DNA of 64,000 nt from Palsa-343 sp036269135 (GTDB lineage Bacteria; Acidobacteriota; Terriglobia; Terriglobales; Acidobacteriaceae). This document shows, in pieces, positions 42,486-50,435 of the stretch (position 1 is its first letter; each line of letters begins with the position of its first letter). A program made the position numbers and the translations under genes. Under the pieces are notes generated by a model, which ran no database searches, had not been told where the DNA came from, and saw nothing but the letters and a program-made list of their open reading frames with translations. The stretch covers positions 1-64,000 of the forward strand of contig DATASQ010000056.1 of the NCBI GenBank assembly GCA_036269135.1, given 5' to 3'.

Positions 42486-43517
42486 TTACTTGACCCGAAG
42501 CCCCGTATCGGCGCTCGCCCGGCAATTTTTCGTGCTCACGGTCAGGGCCCCCACCGGCAACGCTCCGGCGGCCGTGCAGCGATACACAATATGCGACCCA
42601 TCTCCCGCGCTCAGCACAGGAGCCTTCAGCGCAGGGCTGTCCCCGGCCGAACTGGTGTAGTTCAAATCGCCCTTGCTGTCCGTCGACAGATAGCTCCCAA
42701 TTAACGCTCCGGCAGAATTGTAGCTGCGGAAAAGAATGGGCGCGGAGGCCGCCCGGGGCCGGGTCGACAGCGCCGGGATGACGATAGCCGTATGCGTCGA
42801 GCCATCGTCGAAATTAAGCCCGTAATTCCACGAGCCCGCTGTCTTGCCCACCTCAATCGCATAGGAATTGGACGGCAATGTCCCGGTCCCGTTCCCCGCG
42901 ATCTGGATGCCGAGCACACTCCACGGCTTTCCATTCACGCCCACATCAATCTCCGCCCCCTCGAGCTTCTGCGAAGTCCCGGGTACATCGTCCACGACAG
43001 AATTCAGTCCCCAGCACAGCGCGTTGGTCACTCGCCCCACACATTGCCCGTAAACGCCCACCGTATTCACAGAAGAGCTTCCCGAATACGATTCCATGAT
43101 TCCCGTAATGCCGTTGTTCTGCCATGTGGTGGCCGAGGCCGGCACAATGCCGCCTCCGGAAATCGCGGAAAACCCCGAATGTCCAGGCACCACGAATTTA
43201 AGAAAGTCGATTCCGTCCAGCCCCGCCGAGATCGCGCTGCTGAAGGAGAGCGACGAAGGACTGTAGATTCCCCTCCTCCCAGCCGCCAGGGAACCGCCCA
43301 CAGCAAGATTGGCCGGCATGGCAACGTCGCTGCCGGACTGCGGGAGTGTCGAGTTCTCGCCCCTGCCTCCCGAAGTGCCGCCGCTCGGGTGCGTGGCCGG
43401 CGTTTGGGCCCAGCCAACCGATGCCAGCAGCACGAACAACGCACCGCTCACCACGCGTGGCCGAAGCAGAACGCCAGGCGTGCGCCCGGCAATGGCTGCC
43501 ATTGAAAATCTCGGCAT
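42486..43517 (-). CDS. Exported Gly/Ser-rich protein, fibre- or adhesin-like
   Basis: A 343-residue protein with an N-terminal signal (VLLASVGWAQ), then a strongly beta-prone Gly/Ser/Thr-rich body (PSSLSFSSAISAGLDG, GGIVPASATTWQNNGITG, DDGSTHTAIVIPAL) that resembles trimeric tail-spike or adhesin-type folds by composition. I do not recognise a family. GGAGGATCC just before the ATG gives the start; eleven extra codons upstream are unlikely. Its operon partners are unclear: purM-purN lie upstream on the same strand. Confidence 0.6.
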   Translation of the reverse strand: MPRFSMAAIAGRTPGVLLRPRVVSGALFVLLASVGWAQTPATHPSGGTSGGRGENSTLPQSGSDVAMPANLAVGGSLAAGRRGIYSPSSLSFSSAISAGLDGIDFLKFVVPGHSGFSAISGGGIVPASATTWQNNGITGIMESYSGSSSVNTVGVYGQCVGRVTNALCWGLNSVVDDVPGTSQKLEGAEIDVGVNGKPWSVLGIQIAGNGTGTLPSNSYAIEVGKTAGSWNYGLNFDDGSTHTAIVIPALSTRPRAASAPILFRSYNSAGALIGSYLSTDSKGDLNYTSSAGDSPALKAPVLSAGDGSHIVYRCTAAGALPVGALTVSTKNCRASADTGLRVK

Positions 43518-43561
43518 AGCGGATCCTCCGGGCGCATCGCCTGCAGGCACTGATTGAATTT

Positions 43562-44170
43562 TCAGATGCCGCCGCGCAAATAGCGCCGCCCCACAATTTG
43601 ATACTGCCCCGACAGCACCCGCGCAATCGCTTCCGCATACGCAAGGTGTTCCTGCTCGAGGATCCGCTCCGCCAGCGCATGCGCATCGTCGCCCGGCAAA
43701 ACCGCAACCGGCTTCTGCAGGATGATCGCCCCATGGTCGAGCTGCTCATCGACAAAGTGCACCGTGCAGCCGGACACCTGGACGCCATAGGCAAACGCCT
43801 GCGCCTGTGCGTCGAGCCCCGGAAAAGCCGGCAGCAGCGAGGGATGAATGTTGAGAATGCGTCCCGCAAAAGCCTGCACGAACCCCGGCGACAGCAGCCG
43901 CATATACCCGGCCAGGCAGACCAGCTCCACCTCGTGCTCGCGCAAACAGGCAACGATCTCCTCGTCGTGCTCAGCGCGCTTGCGCCCGCGAGCCTCAATC
44001 GCAATAGCCGTCAGCCCACGCTCGCGCGCGGAAGCAAGCCCCGGCGCATCGGCCAGATTTGAAATCACCACACCGATCCGCGCGTCCGGAATTTTCCCCG
44101 CGTCCACCGCATCGGCAATGGCGAGAAAGTTCGAGCCGCGCCCGGAGAGCAGAATTCCAAGATTGTGCAT
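43562..44170 (-). CDS. purN: Phosphoribosylglycinamide formyltransferase 1
   Basis: GAR transformylase moves a formyl group from 10-formyl-THF in de novo purine synthesis. The 202-residue product has GILLSGRGSNFLAI, VCLAGYMRLL, the Asn/His pair in LNIHPSLLPAF and Asp in HFVDEQLDHG. The ATG overlaps the purM stop by one base, so the two are translated together. Confidence 0.96.
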   Translation of the reverse strand: MHNLGILLSGRGSNFLAIADAVDAGKIPDARIGVVISNLADAPGLASARERGLTAIAIEARGRKRAEHDEEIVACLREHEVELVCLAGYMRLLSPGFVQAFAGRILNIHPSLLPAFPGLDAQAQAFAYGVQVSGCTVHFVDEQLDHGAIILQKPVAVLPGDDAHALAERILEQEHLAYAEAIARVLSGQYQIVGRRYLRGGI

Positions 44171-45243
44171 CAGGCGTACAAAACTTTGCGGTCGCCCTTA
44201 AGAATGCGCCCGATCACGTACGACTTTTCGCCGGCGCGGTCCAGCATCGACTTGCACCGCTTGAAGCGCTCGGCGGGAACGACCGCGATCAGCCCGATGC
44301 CCATGTTGAACGTCCGCAGCATCTCGTCCTGCTCCACGTTCCCCAGCCGCTGCAGATGCTCAAAGATGGGCAACACCGGCCAGCTTCCCAGCTCCACCTG
44401 CGCCGCTACTGTCTTGGGCAGGATTCGCGGCAGGTTCTCCGTGATGCCCCCGCCCGTGATGTGCGCCAAACCCACGGCATAGTCGCTGGCGGTGAGTTTC
44501 TTAATCAGGCTCAGGTAGCTGCGATGGGTCTTCATCAGCGCCGCACCCGCTTTTTCCTTCAGATCGTTCACATACTGCTCGGGCTTGTACTTCGCCACTT
44601 CGAAAAACAGCTTCCGCGCCAGCGAATAGCCGTTGGTGTGCAGGCCCGTCGATGGAAAACCCAGCAGCACGTCCCCCGGCCGGATCTTCGCGCCGGTGAT
44701 CAGCTTCGCGCGCTCCACCACCCCGACGATGAAGCCGGCCAGATCGTATTCGCCATCGGCATAGAACCCGGGCATCTGCGCCGTTTCGCCGCCGATCAGC
44801 GCGCAGCCGTTAGCGCGGCACGCATCCGACAGGCCGGAGACGACCTTCTCCGTCGTGTCGCTGTCCAGGCGTCCCGTGGCCAGGTAGTCGAGGAAGAACA
44901 GCGGCGTCGCCCCCTGCACCGCGATGTCGTTCACGCAGTGGTTCACCAGATCGGCGCCCACGGTTTGGTGTACGCCCAGCTGGAAGGCCACCTTGAGCTT
45001 CGTGCCCACCCCGTCCGCCGAGGAAACCAGCACCGGCTCCTCATATTTGCCGTCCAGCTTGAACAGGCCGCCGAAGCCGCCGATCTCCCCCAGCACATTG
45101 CGCGTGAAGGTGCGCTGCGCCAGATACTTGATGCGCTGTTTGGCGCGGTCGCCGGCCGAGAGGTCCACACCCGCATCGGCATAGGTGACCGAAGGCGCGG
45201 CGGCTTTACGCGCTGGGGCAATATTGGCGTCAGGAAGAGGCAT
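44170..45243 (-). CDS. purM: Phosphoribosylformylglycinamidine cyclo-ligase
   Basis: AIR synthetase, the next but one purine step after purN. The 357-residue product has SSADGVGTKLKVAF, GGETAQMPGFY, FPSTGLHTNGYSLAR, AHITGGGITENLPR. The frame is open 27 codons upstream, but MPLPDANIAPARK is the plausible start. The gene is directly followed by purN in the same operon. Confidence 0.96.
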   Translation of the reverse strand: MPLPDANIAPARKAAAPSVTYADAGVDLSAGDRAKQRIKYLAQRTFTRNVLGEIGGFGGLFKLDGKYEEPVLVSSADGVGTKLKVAFQLGVHQTVGADLVNHCVNDIAVQGATPLFFLDYLATGRLDSDTTEKVVSGLSDACRANGCALIGGETAQMPGFYADGEYDLAGFIVGVVERAKLITGAKIRPGDVLLGFPSTGLHTNGYSLARKLFFEVAKYKPEQYVNDLKEKAGAALMKTHRSYLSLIKKLTASDYAVGLAHITGGGITENLPRILPKTVAAQVELGSWPVLPIFEHLQRLGNVEQDEMLRTFNMGIGLIAVVPAERFKRCKSMLDRAGEKSYVIGRILKGDRKVLYA

Positions 45244-45330
45244 GGCCGAGCAGACTTTCGTGAGAAGCCAGTGTACGCGGGATGACTGTGGGACAACCAG
45301 CCTTCCCTGCACACCCTTCTGCATTCAGGA

Positions 45331-45361
45331 AAATGCCCATCCCCGCATGCGAGGATGGGCA
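45331..45361 (-). terminator. Terminator after rplT
   Basis: TGCCCATCC / GGATGGGCA form a 9-bp stem; on the minus strand it is followed by TTTT. It lies 17 bases past the rplT stop and separates it from purM. Confidence 0.75.
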
Positions 45362-45377
45362 CTCGACAGGGGGCGAA

Positions 45378-45746
45378 TCAGGCCGCGACGGTGCTGAGAG
45401 CGGCTTTGGCCTGGGCGACGAGCGCCGAGAACCCGGCAGCATCGTTCACCGCCAGGTCGGCGAGCACCTTGCGGTCCAGCTCGATGCCGGCTGTCTTCAG
45501 GCCGTGCATGAGCTGCGAATACGAGATGCCGTTGATCTTCGCGGCGGCGTTGATGCGCACGATCCAGATGGACCGGTACTGCCGCTTCTTCTGCTTGCGG
45601 CCGCTGTAGGCGAACTTCAGTCCGCGCTCCACAGCTTCCTGAGCGGCCTGGTACAGCTTGGATTTGGTGAGAAAGTAGCCGCTCGCCCTTTTCAGGATTT
45701 TCTTGCGGCGGTCGCTGCGTTTAGTGCCACGTTTGACGCGAGGCAT
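45378..45746 (-). CDS. rplT: 50S ribosomal protein L20
   Basis: MPRVKRGTKRSDRRKKILKRASGYF... is the classic basic N-terminal tail of L20, followed by the helical RNA-binding core (QYRSIWIVRINAAAKINGISYSQLMHGLK). The length (122) is typical. It lies downstream of rpmI on the same strand, as in most bacteria. Confidence 0.98.
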   Translation of the reverse strand: MPRVKRGTKRSDRRKKILKRASGYFLTKSKLYQAAQEAVERGLKFAYSGRKQKKRQYRSIWIVRINAAAKINGISYSQLMHGLKTAGIELDRKVLADLAVNDAAGFSALVAQAKAALSTVAA

Positions 45747-45891
45747 GGTCGTCTCTCCTTTGCGTTACGGTTGGGCGGCTGGAGGCGGGAGCGCCTCTTC
45801 ACTCGCTCTGCAATCCTGATCCACTCCTCGCCGTTACAGTCGAAACCGCTTCGGTCGAGGGGAGCCTCCCGCGTCGGGAAGCCCGGAAAGA

Positions 45892-46089
45892 TCAGGCATA
45901 GGGAATCATGCGGGCCACCTTCGCGTGGTCGGCGTCCGAAACCAGCACGCTGTGAGCCAGCTTGCGCTTGGTTTTGGTCTCCTTCGACGTCAGAATGTGC
46001 CGCATTTTCGACTGGCCGCGCTTGAATTTGCCCGTGCCGGTCTTTTTGAAGCGCTTCGCAGCGCCCCGATGCGTCTTGAGTTTAGGCAT
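45892..46089 (-). CDS. rpmI: 50S ribosomal protein L35
   Basis: A 65-residue protein, MPKLKTHRGAAKRFKKTGTGKFKR, the invariant L35 N-terminus, with the HILTSKETKTKRKLAH region. The long upstream extension is ignored. The usual infC gene is absent; upstream lie two hairpin repeats, so rpmI-rplT stands alone here, at least within the window. Confidence 0.97.
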   Translation of the reverse strand: MPKLKTHRGAAKRFKKTGTGKFKRGQSKMRHILTSKETKTKRKLAHSVLVSDADHAKVARMIPYA

Positions 46090-46220
46090 GGTTTCCTGCT
46101 TACAAAATGCGTAAAGACAACAGAAACCAGTGTATCGGAATCGGCAGGGGCGGTAAAGGCTGGCCCCGGGAGACTGGGATCTCACTGGCCATGCCTCGAA
46201 AGCCCATTCATCCTCGATCA

Positions 46221-46286
46221 GCGCACAATCCCGGGTGCCCCATCCTTGACTCCTCGTGCCTTTCGAGGAGGCAAGGTGGGAAGCCC
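46221..46286 (-). repeat. Hairpin repeat copy A (candidate REP)
   Basis: On the minus strand the element reads TTCCCACCTTGCC, stem CTCCTCG, a 7-base loop, CGAGGAG, then the core AAGGATGGGGCACCCGGG and ATTGTGC. The architecture is shared with copies B-D while stem sequences differ. Confidence 0.65.
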
Positions 46287-46313
46287 CCAATCTGAACCAG
46301 CCGCTTCGGCCCA

Positions 46314-46365
46314 GCGCACAATCCCGGGCCCCATATCTGGCTGGTTTTGCCAGATGTGGGAGGCC
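46314..46365 (-). repeat. Hairpin repeat copy B (candidate REP)
   Basis: On the minus strand: CCTCCCACATCTGGC, a 7-base loop, GCCAGATATGGGG, then CCCGGGATTGTGCGC. Its stem (ATCTGGC/GCCAGAT) is different from copy A, but the outer CCCAC...TGGGG and CCCGGGATTGTGC flanks are kept. It lies 27 bases from copy A in the same orientation. Confidence 0.65.
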
Positions 46366-46415
46366 GATCCCCCCACGCCACCTTGAGGCACCTCGCCCGT
46401 TGTCGACTTACAGTC

Positions 46416-47105
46416 TCAGTCTTTGCAGTCCAGCGAATCCCTTCGCCCCGGCATCCCCGAGCGGACATACGCCCGCCCCTCTCTTCCCGGTGACGCCTTC
46501 TTCTTCAGGACCCACGTCGTCATGCACCGCTGCCCCTGCACCACGGTCGTCTTCAGTGGATCCACCAACTCCCCATCCAGACCGCGCGTGAGTTCCATCA
46601 ACAGCGCTTCATCCACCAGCAGCCACTCCGCCCCATGCGACATCCGGAACCGCCGCCCGCCCAACGCCTCGAACGCCATCCCCTCCACCGCCCCAATCGT
46701 CGACGCCAGCCGGCAAAACAGCATCCCACCCGGCCGCAGCACCCGCCACAGCCCTCGCACCATCGCCTTGAGCTGCGCCTCATCCCGCGCAAAGTGCAGC
46801 ACCGAGTGGCACATCACCAGGTCCGCAAACTCATCCGCGAACGGCATCGCCTCCACGGCCGCCACCTGGAAGTTCTCAGACGGCAGTCCCGGTGCCAGCT
46901 CACCTGCCATCGTCCGCACCGCCGCCACCGCATCGACGCTTACGTCCACGCCAAATACTGCATACCCCTCGCGCAGCAGATACTGAAGATTCCGCCCGCC
47001 ACCGCACCCCGCATCCACCACCCGCATCCCCGGCGCAATATTCCCGCGCAGAATCTGGTCGAACAGGTAGATATCGATCTGCCCAAACTGCTCCTGTAGA
47101 GTCAT
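46416..47105 (-). CDS. Class I SAM-dependent methyltransferase
   Basis: A 229-residue Rossmann-fold methyltransferase with VVDAGCGGGRNLQYL (motif I), VFGVDVS (acidic loop), AVEAMPFADEFADLVMCHSVLHFA and VLRPGGMLFCRLAS. Substrate unknown; similar enzymes act on small molecules or quinones. The C-terminal stretch (KKKASPGREGRAYVRSGMPGRRDSLDCKD) looks like non-homologous tail sequence and may be an extension of the frame. An ATG six codons into the frame, near GAGAGAGG, was chosen. Confidence 0.85.
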   Translation of the reverse strand: MTLQEQFGQIDIYLFDQILRGNIAPGMRVVDAGCGGGRNLQYLLREGYAVFGVDVSVDAVAAVRTMAGELAPGLPSENFQVAAVEAMPFADEFADLVMCHSVLHFARDEAQLKAMVRGLWRVLRPGGMLFCRLASTIGAVEGMAFEALGGRRFRMSHGAEWLLVDEALLMELTRGLDGELVDPLKTTVVQGQRCMTTWVLKKKASPGREGRAYVRSGMPGRRDSLDCKD

Positions 47106-47327
47106 CCCCACCTCTCTCTCCACCCCGCTCCAGGGGCCGCTTCATGCCGCCGCCCCCGTCTTTGCCCGCATCGTGCCAAAGCTTATACCTCGCGTGCTGG
47201 TCCCGGCTGAGCAACCGGCTGCGTGACGCACGAGTAGCGAGACTCCGTGCATCGTTGCGATCCCTCAACAGCTGATTTCCCCTTGCGCTGCAGACAGGGC
47301 GTGATGACAATTGTCGGCAGGCAATCC

Positions 47328-48749
47328 ATGGAAATTGAACGAGAACTGACGACTCCCAACCAGATTGATATCTGGCGTGCGGCACCGTCCGAGACCCATC
47401 ATTTGGAATTTAAGGAAGCTAAGACTCAATACGATAACGAAAAGCTGTTTGAATATTGCGTCGCCCTAGCCAACGAGGGCGGAGGGAAGATGTTGCTCGG
47501 TGTAAGTAATGCACTCCCGCGGAGCGTGGTGGGCACCAAAGCCTTCAATGATCCTTTTGAAATGGAAACAAAGCTCTTTGAGACGCTGGGTTTTAGAGTC
47601 GATATTGAAGAGGTTTCTCATCCGGACGGAAGAGTGCTCGTTTTCCATATCCCGTCTCGCCCGCGCGGCACAGCGTTCAACAGAAAAGGAGCATACTTCA
47701 TGCGCTGCGGCTCATCGCTCGTACCGATGAGTGAGGATCAGTTACGCAAGATTTTCGCGGAGGGAAAGCCTGGCTGGCTTGATGAGTACACCGTCAAGGG
47801 ATTGCCGGCGATGGACGTGGCCGAGTTGCTGCATCTTCAGGCCTATTTCGCCTTACTATCGCTTCCTTTCACATCAGTCGAAGCGGCAGTAGACCGGCTC
47901 AGAGCGGATCACCTCATCGATGAGGTCGAAGGCAATTACTGTATCCCACGTTTCAGTGCTCTGTTATTAGCTCGAGACCTCGGTTCTTTCCGGGATCTTG
48001 AAAGGAAGAAGGCGCGGGTCATCGTTTATAACGGCGATTCCAAACTAAATACGAAGCTTGAGCAAGTAGGGACCAGAGGCTATGCGGTCGGATTCCAAGG
48101 GATTGTCAAATTCATCGGAGAGCAGCTACCGCAGAATGAAGTGATCGAAGATGCGGTTCGAAAAAAGGCGAAACTTGTCCCTCCCAGTACCATTCGTGAA
48201 TTGGTCGCCAATGCTCTAATTCATCAAGATTTCGAGATTACGGGCACGTCAGTGACGATAGAGATCTATTCGGATCGGCTTGAGATTTCGAATCCCGGAA
48301 TTCCGCAAATCCCCACGGAACGCTTCATCGATGGCTGCCAATCGCGAAACGAGCGGCTTGCGATGATGATGAGGAGACTCGGCATCTGTGAGGAGAAGGG
48401 CAGTGGAATCGACAGGGTAGTTCAGTCGGCCGAAATAGGCCAATTGCCCGCCCCAGATTTTCGTACAGGATTCCAGAATACAACCGTAGTGATTTACGGG
48501 CCGATGGATTTCGAGGAGATGGCCAGAGATGATCGTGTCAGAGCGTGCTATCAACATTGCGTGCTTCGATACGTGATGGGCGGCCAAATGACCAATCAAT
48601 CTCTCCGCGAGCGGTTTCATTTACCAGAGAGCAAAAGCACAATCATTTCGCAGATCATCGCTGCGACGGTCGACGCAAAGCTGATAAAACCGGACGGGAC
48701 TGCCGGAGGCTCTCGGAAGTTTGCACGTTATCTGCCAAATTGGGCATAG
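47328..48749 (+). CDS. AlbA_2/Schlafen-type DNA-binding protein with HATPase_c_4 domain
   Basis: A 473-residue putative regulator. The N-terminal AlbA_2 domain is marked by HLEFKEA, CVALANEGGGKMLLGVSN and FYMRCGSS-like YFMRCGSS; the middle carries the HATPase_c_4 signature PPSTIRELVANALIHQDFEITG, EIYSDRLEISNPG, GICEEKGSGIDRVV; a C-terminal winged-helix-like region (TNQSLRERFHL) closes it. Such proteins are widespread in mobile or defence-type contexts. Base composition is visibly less GC-rich than the neighbours, suggesting transfer. ATGs eight codons upstream are also possible. Confidence 0.85.
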   Translation: MEIERELTTPNQIDIWRAAPSETHHLEFKEAKTQYDNEKLFEYCVALANEGGGKMLLGVSNALPRSVVGTKAFNDPFEMETKLFETLGFRVDIEEVSHPDGRVLVFHIPSRPRGTAFNRKGAYFMRCGSSLVPMSEDQLRKIFAEGKPGWLDEYTVKGLPAMDVAELLHLQAYFALLSLPFTSVEAAVDRLRADHLIDEVEGNYCIPRFSALLLARDLGSFRDLERKKARVIVYNGDSKLNTKLEQVGTRGYAVGFQGIVKFIGEQLPQNEVIEDAVRKKAKLVPPSTIRELVANALIHQDFEITGTSVTIEIYSDRLEISNPGIPQIPTERFIDGCQSRNERLAMMMRRLGICEEKGSGIDRVVQSAEIGQLPAPDFRTGFQNTTVVIYGPMDFEEMARDDRVRACYQHCVLRYVMGGQMTNQSLRERFHLPESKSTIISQIIAATVDAKLIKPDGTAGGSRKFARYLPNWA

Positions 48750-49086
48750 CTCTGTTGAAAACCTTATCAAATTTCCGTCGATCAACAAAACTGCTTTTGG
48801 TTACAAGTGGTGCGAATTCAATGATTTGCTTATTTAAGGGCAATCTTGCGGCATCTTTCCCCTTAAACTTTAGAGGCAGTGACGGCGGCTTTTCTCGGTG
48901 CAACATCTTAGGGTGACGTCGTGACATCCCTCGCACCCAGATTCACATCGCCGATTCTTCTCTTTTCAACTTCTCAAGCAGAATCTTCTCAAGCAGAATC
49001 CAGCGCATCTGGAGCCTTTTGCAAAATGGGCATGAAGCACCCCGGGAGTACGATTTCTCCTGGAGAGCTCGCCCCAGGACAATCCC
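48750..49086. other. Low-GC spacer between the AlbA_2 gene and rhaI
   Basis: The first 160 bases share the lower GC of the AlbA_2 gene and probably mark the end of an acquired segment. A perfect tandem 15-base duplication (48971-49000) follows, then GC-rich DNA with a GAAGCACCCCGGGAGTACG stretch that vaguely resembles the hairpin-repeat core. No coding frame is evident. Confidence 0.45.
48971..49000. repeat. Tandem 15-base duplication
   Basis: TTCTCAAGCAGAATC occurs twice back to back with no mismatch. Confidence 0.85.
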
Positions 49087-50295
49087 ATGGACACCCCAAT
49101 CGCCAAAGCCCTCGACACCTTCCGCATCGAAATCCCCTCCTGGGGATTCGCCAACACCGGCACCCGCTTCGGCAAATTCCAGCAGCCCGAAGCCGCCACC
49201 ACCCTCGAGGAAAAATTCGCCGACGCCGCCGAAGTCCACAGCCTCACCGGCTCCTGCCCCACCCTCGCCCTCCACGTCGAATGGGACCTGCCCAACGGCC
49301 GCGGCGACGTCGCCCGCATCCAGGCCCTCGAGCGTCAGTATGGAGTCCGCGCCGGCTCCATCAATCCCAACCTCTTCGAGAAGCAGGAATACAAGTTCGG
49401 TTCCATCTGCAATCCCGACCCCGGCATCCGCCGCATGGCCCTCGACCATCTCCTCGAAAGCGTTGCCATCGGGAAGGCCCTGCGCTCCCGCGATGTCTCC
49501 GTCTGGCTCGCCGACGGCTCCAATTACCCCGGCACGCAGTCGATCCGCCGCCGGATCGACTGGATGGAAGCAGCCCTCGCCGCGACCCACTCCGCCCTTG
49601 CCCCCGACCAGCGCCTGCTCATCGAGTACAAGCCCTTCGAGCCCGCCTTCTACCACACCGATATCGCCGACTGGGGCATGGCCCTCCTGCTCGCCCGCCA
49701 CGCCGGCCCCCAGGCCGTCGTCCTCGTCGATACCGGCCATCACTACCAGGGCCAGAACATCGAACAGATCGTCGTATGGCTCCTGCGCGAAGGCATCCTC
49801 GGCGGCTTCCACTTCAACGACCGCCGCTATGCCGACGACGACCTCACCCTCGGCTCCATCGATCCCTACCAGGTCTTCCGCATCTTCCACGAAATTTTGT
49901 CGTTTGAAGCGGGCTCAGCGGTTCAGGGGCGCGAAGCGCCGTCCGGTTGCGGCGCCCAGCCGCCCGCCTACATGATCGATCAGAGCCACAACCTGAAGGG
50001 CAAGCTCGAAGCGATGATCCAGACTGTCTGCGCTGCCCAGGAAATCTACGCCCGCGCCGCCCTCGTCGATCACGAAAAACTGGCCGAGCTTCAGAACGCC
50101 TGCCGCCTGGTCGAAGCCGAGGAGTGTCTCCGCCAGGTCTTTTGGACCGATGTGCGGCCCGCCGTTCGCGCCTGGCGGAAAGAGCACGGCCTCCCCGAAG
50201 ATCCTCTGTCCGCCCTGCGAGAAAGCGGCTACGTTGAGAAGATTCGCGCCGAACGCGGTGCCCGCAACGCCAAAGCCGTCTCCAGCTACGCGTAG
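49087..50295 (+). CDS. rhaI: L-rhamnose isomerase (RhaI/xylose-isomerase-like TIM barrel)
   Basis: A 402-residue metal-dependent isomerase of the AP-endonuclease-2-like TIM-barrel family, as in Pseudomonas RhaI. Seen: WGFANTGTRFGKF, HVEWDLPNG, LADGSNYPGTQSIRRR, IEYKPFEPAFYHTD, DTGHHYQGQNIEQ, FHFNDRRYADDDLT and IDQSHNLKGKLEAM. It would convert L-rhamnose to L-rhamnulose. Residues about 275-293 form a Gly/Ala/Pro/Cys insert before YMIDQSHN that I do not expect in the family. No rhamnulokinase or aldolase gene is adjacent. Confidence 0.88.
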   Translation: MDTPIAKALDTFRIEIPSWGFANTGTRFGKFQQPEAATTLEEKFADAAEVHSLTGSCPTLALHVEWDLPNGRGDVARIQALERQYGVRAGSINPNLFEKQEYKFGSICNPDPGIRRMALDHLLESVAIGKALRSRDVSVWLADGSNYPGTQSIRRRIDWMEAALAATHSALAPDQRLLIEYKPFEPAFYHTDIADWGMALLLARHAGPQAVVLVDTGHHYQGQNIEQIVVWLLREGILGGFHFNDRRYADDDLTLGSIDPYQVFRIFHEILSFEAGSAVQGREAPSGCGAQPPAYMIDQSHNLKGKLEAMIQTVCAAQEIYARAALVDHEKLAELQNACRLVEAEECLRQVFWTDVRPAVRAWRKEHGLPEDPLSALRESGYVEKIRAERGARNAKAVSSYA

Positions 50296-50402
50296 CGGGC
50301 AGCGCGCGTCGCCCGCTTCCCCATTTGTTTTCATTGGTTTAGAGGAGTTGTCCATCTCGACAACTCCGGGAAGTCCCTGACCCGCAAGGCCTTACCGCAG
50401 GA

Positions 50403-50432
50403 CCCACCCCCCGGGGGGTGGGGGTGTTTTTT
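50403..50432 (+). terminator. Rho-independent terminator after rhaI
   Basis: CCCACCCCCC / GGGGGGTGGG is a perfect self-complementary run, followed by GGTGTTTTTT. It lies in the convergent gap after rhaI and before the MutS-like gene end. Confidence 0.8.
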
Positions 50433-50435
50433 CCG

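Larger units (their letters stand above)
46090..46415. other. Gap between rpmI and the methyltransferase gene
   Basis: The only structured content I see is the pair of hairpin repeats A and B. The remainder would include the rpmI promoter, which I could not assign, and shows no convincing coding frame. Confidence 0.5.
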
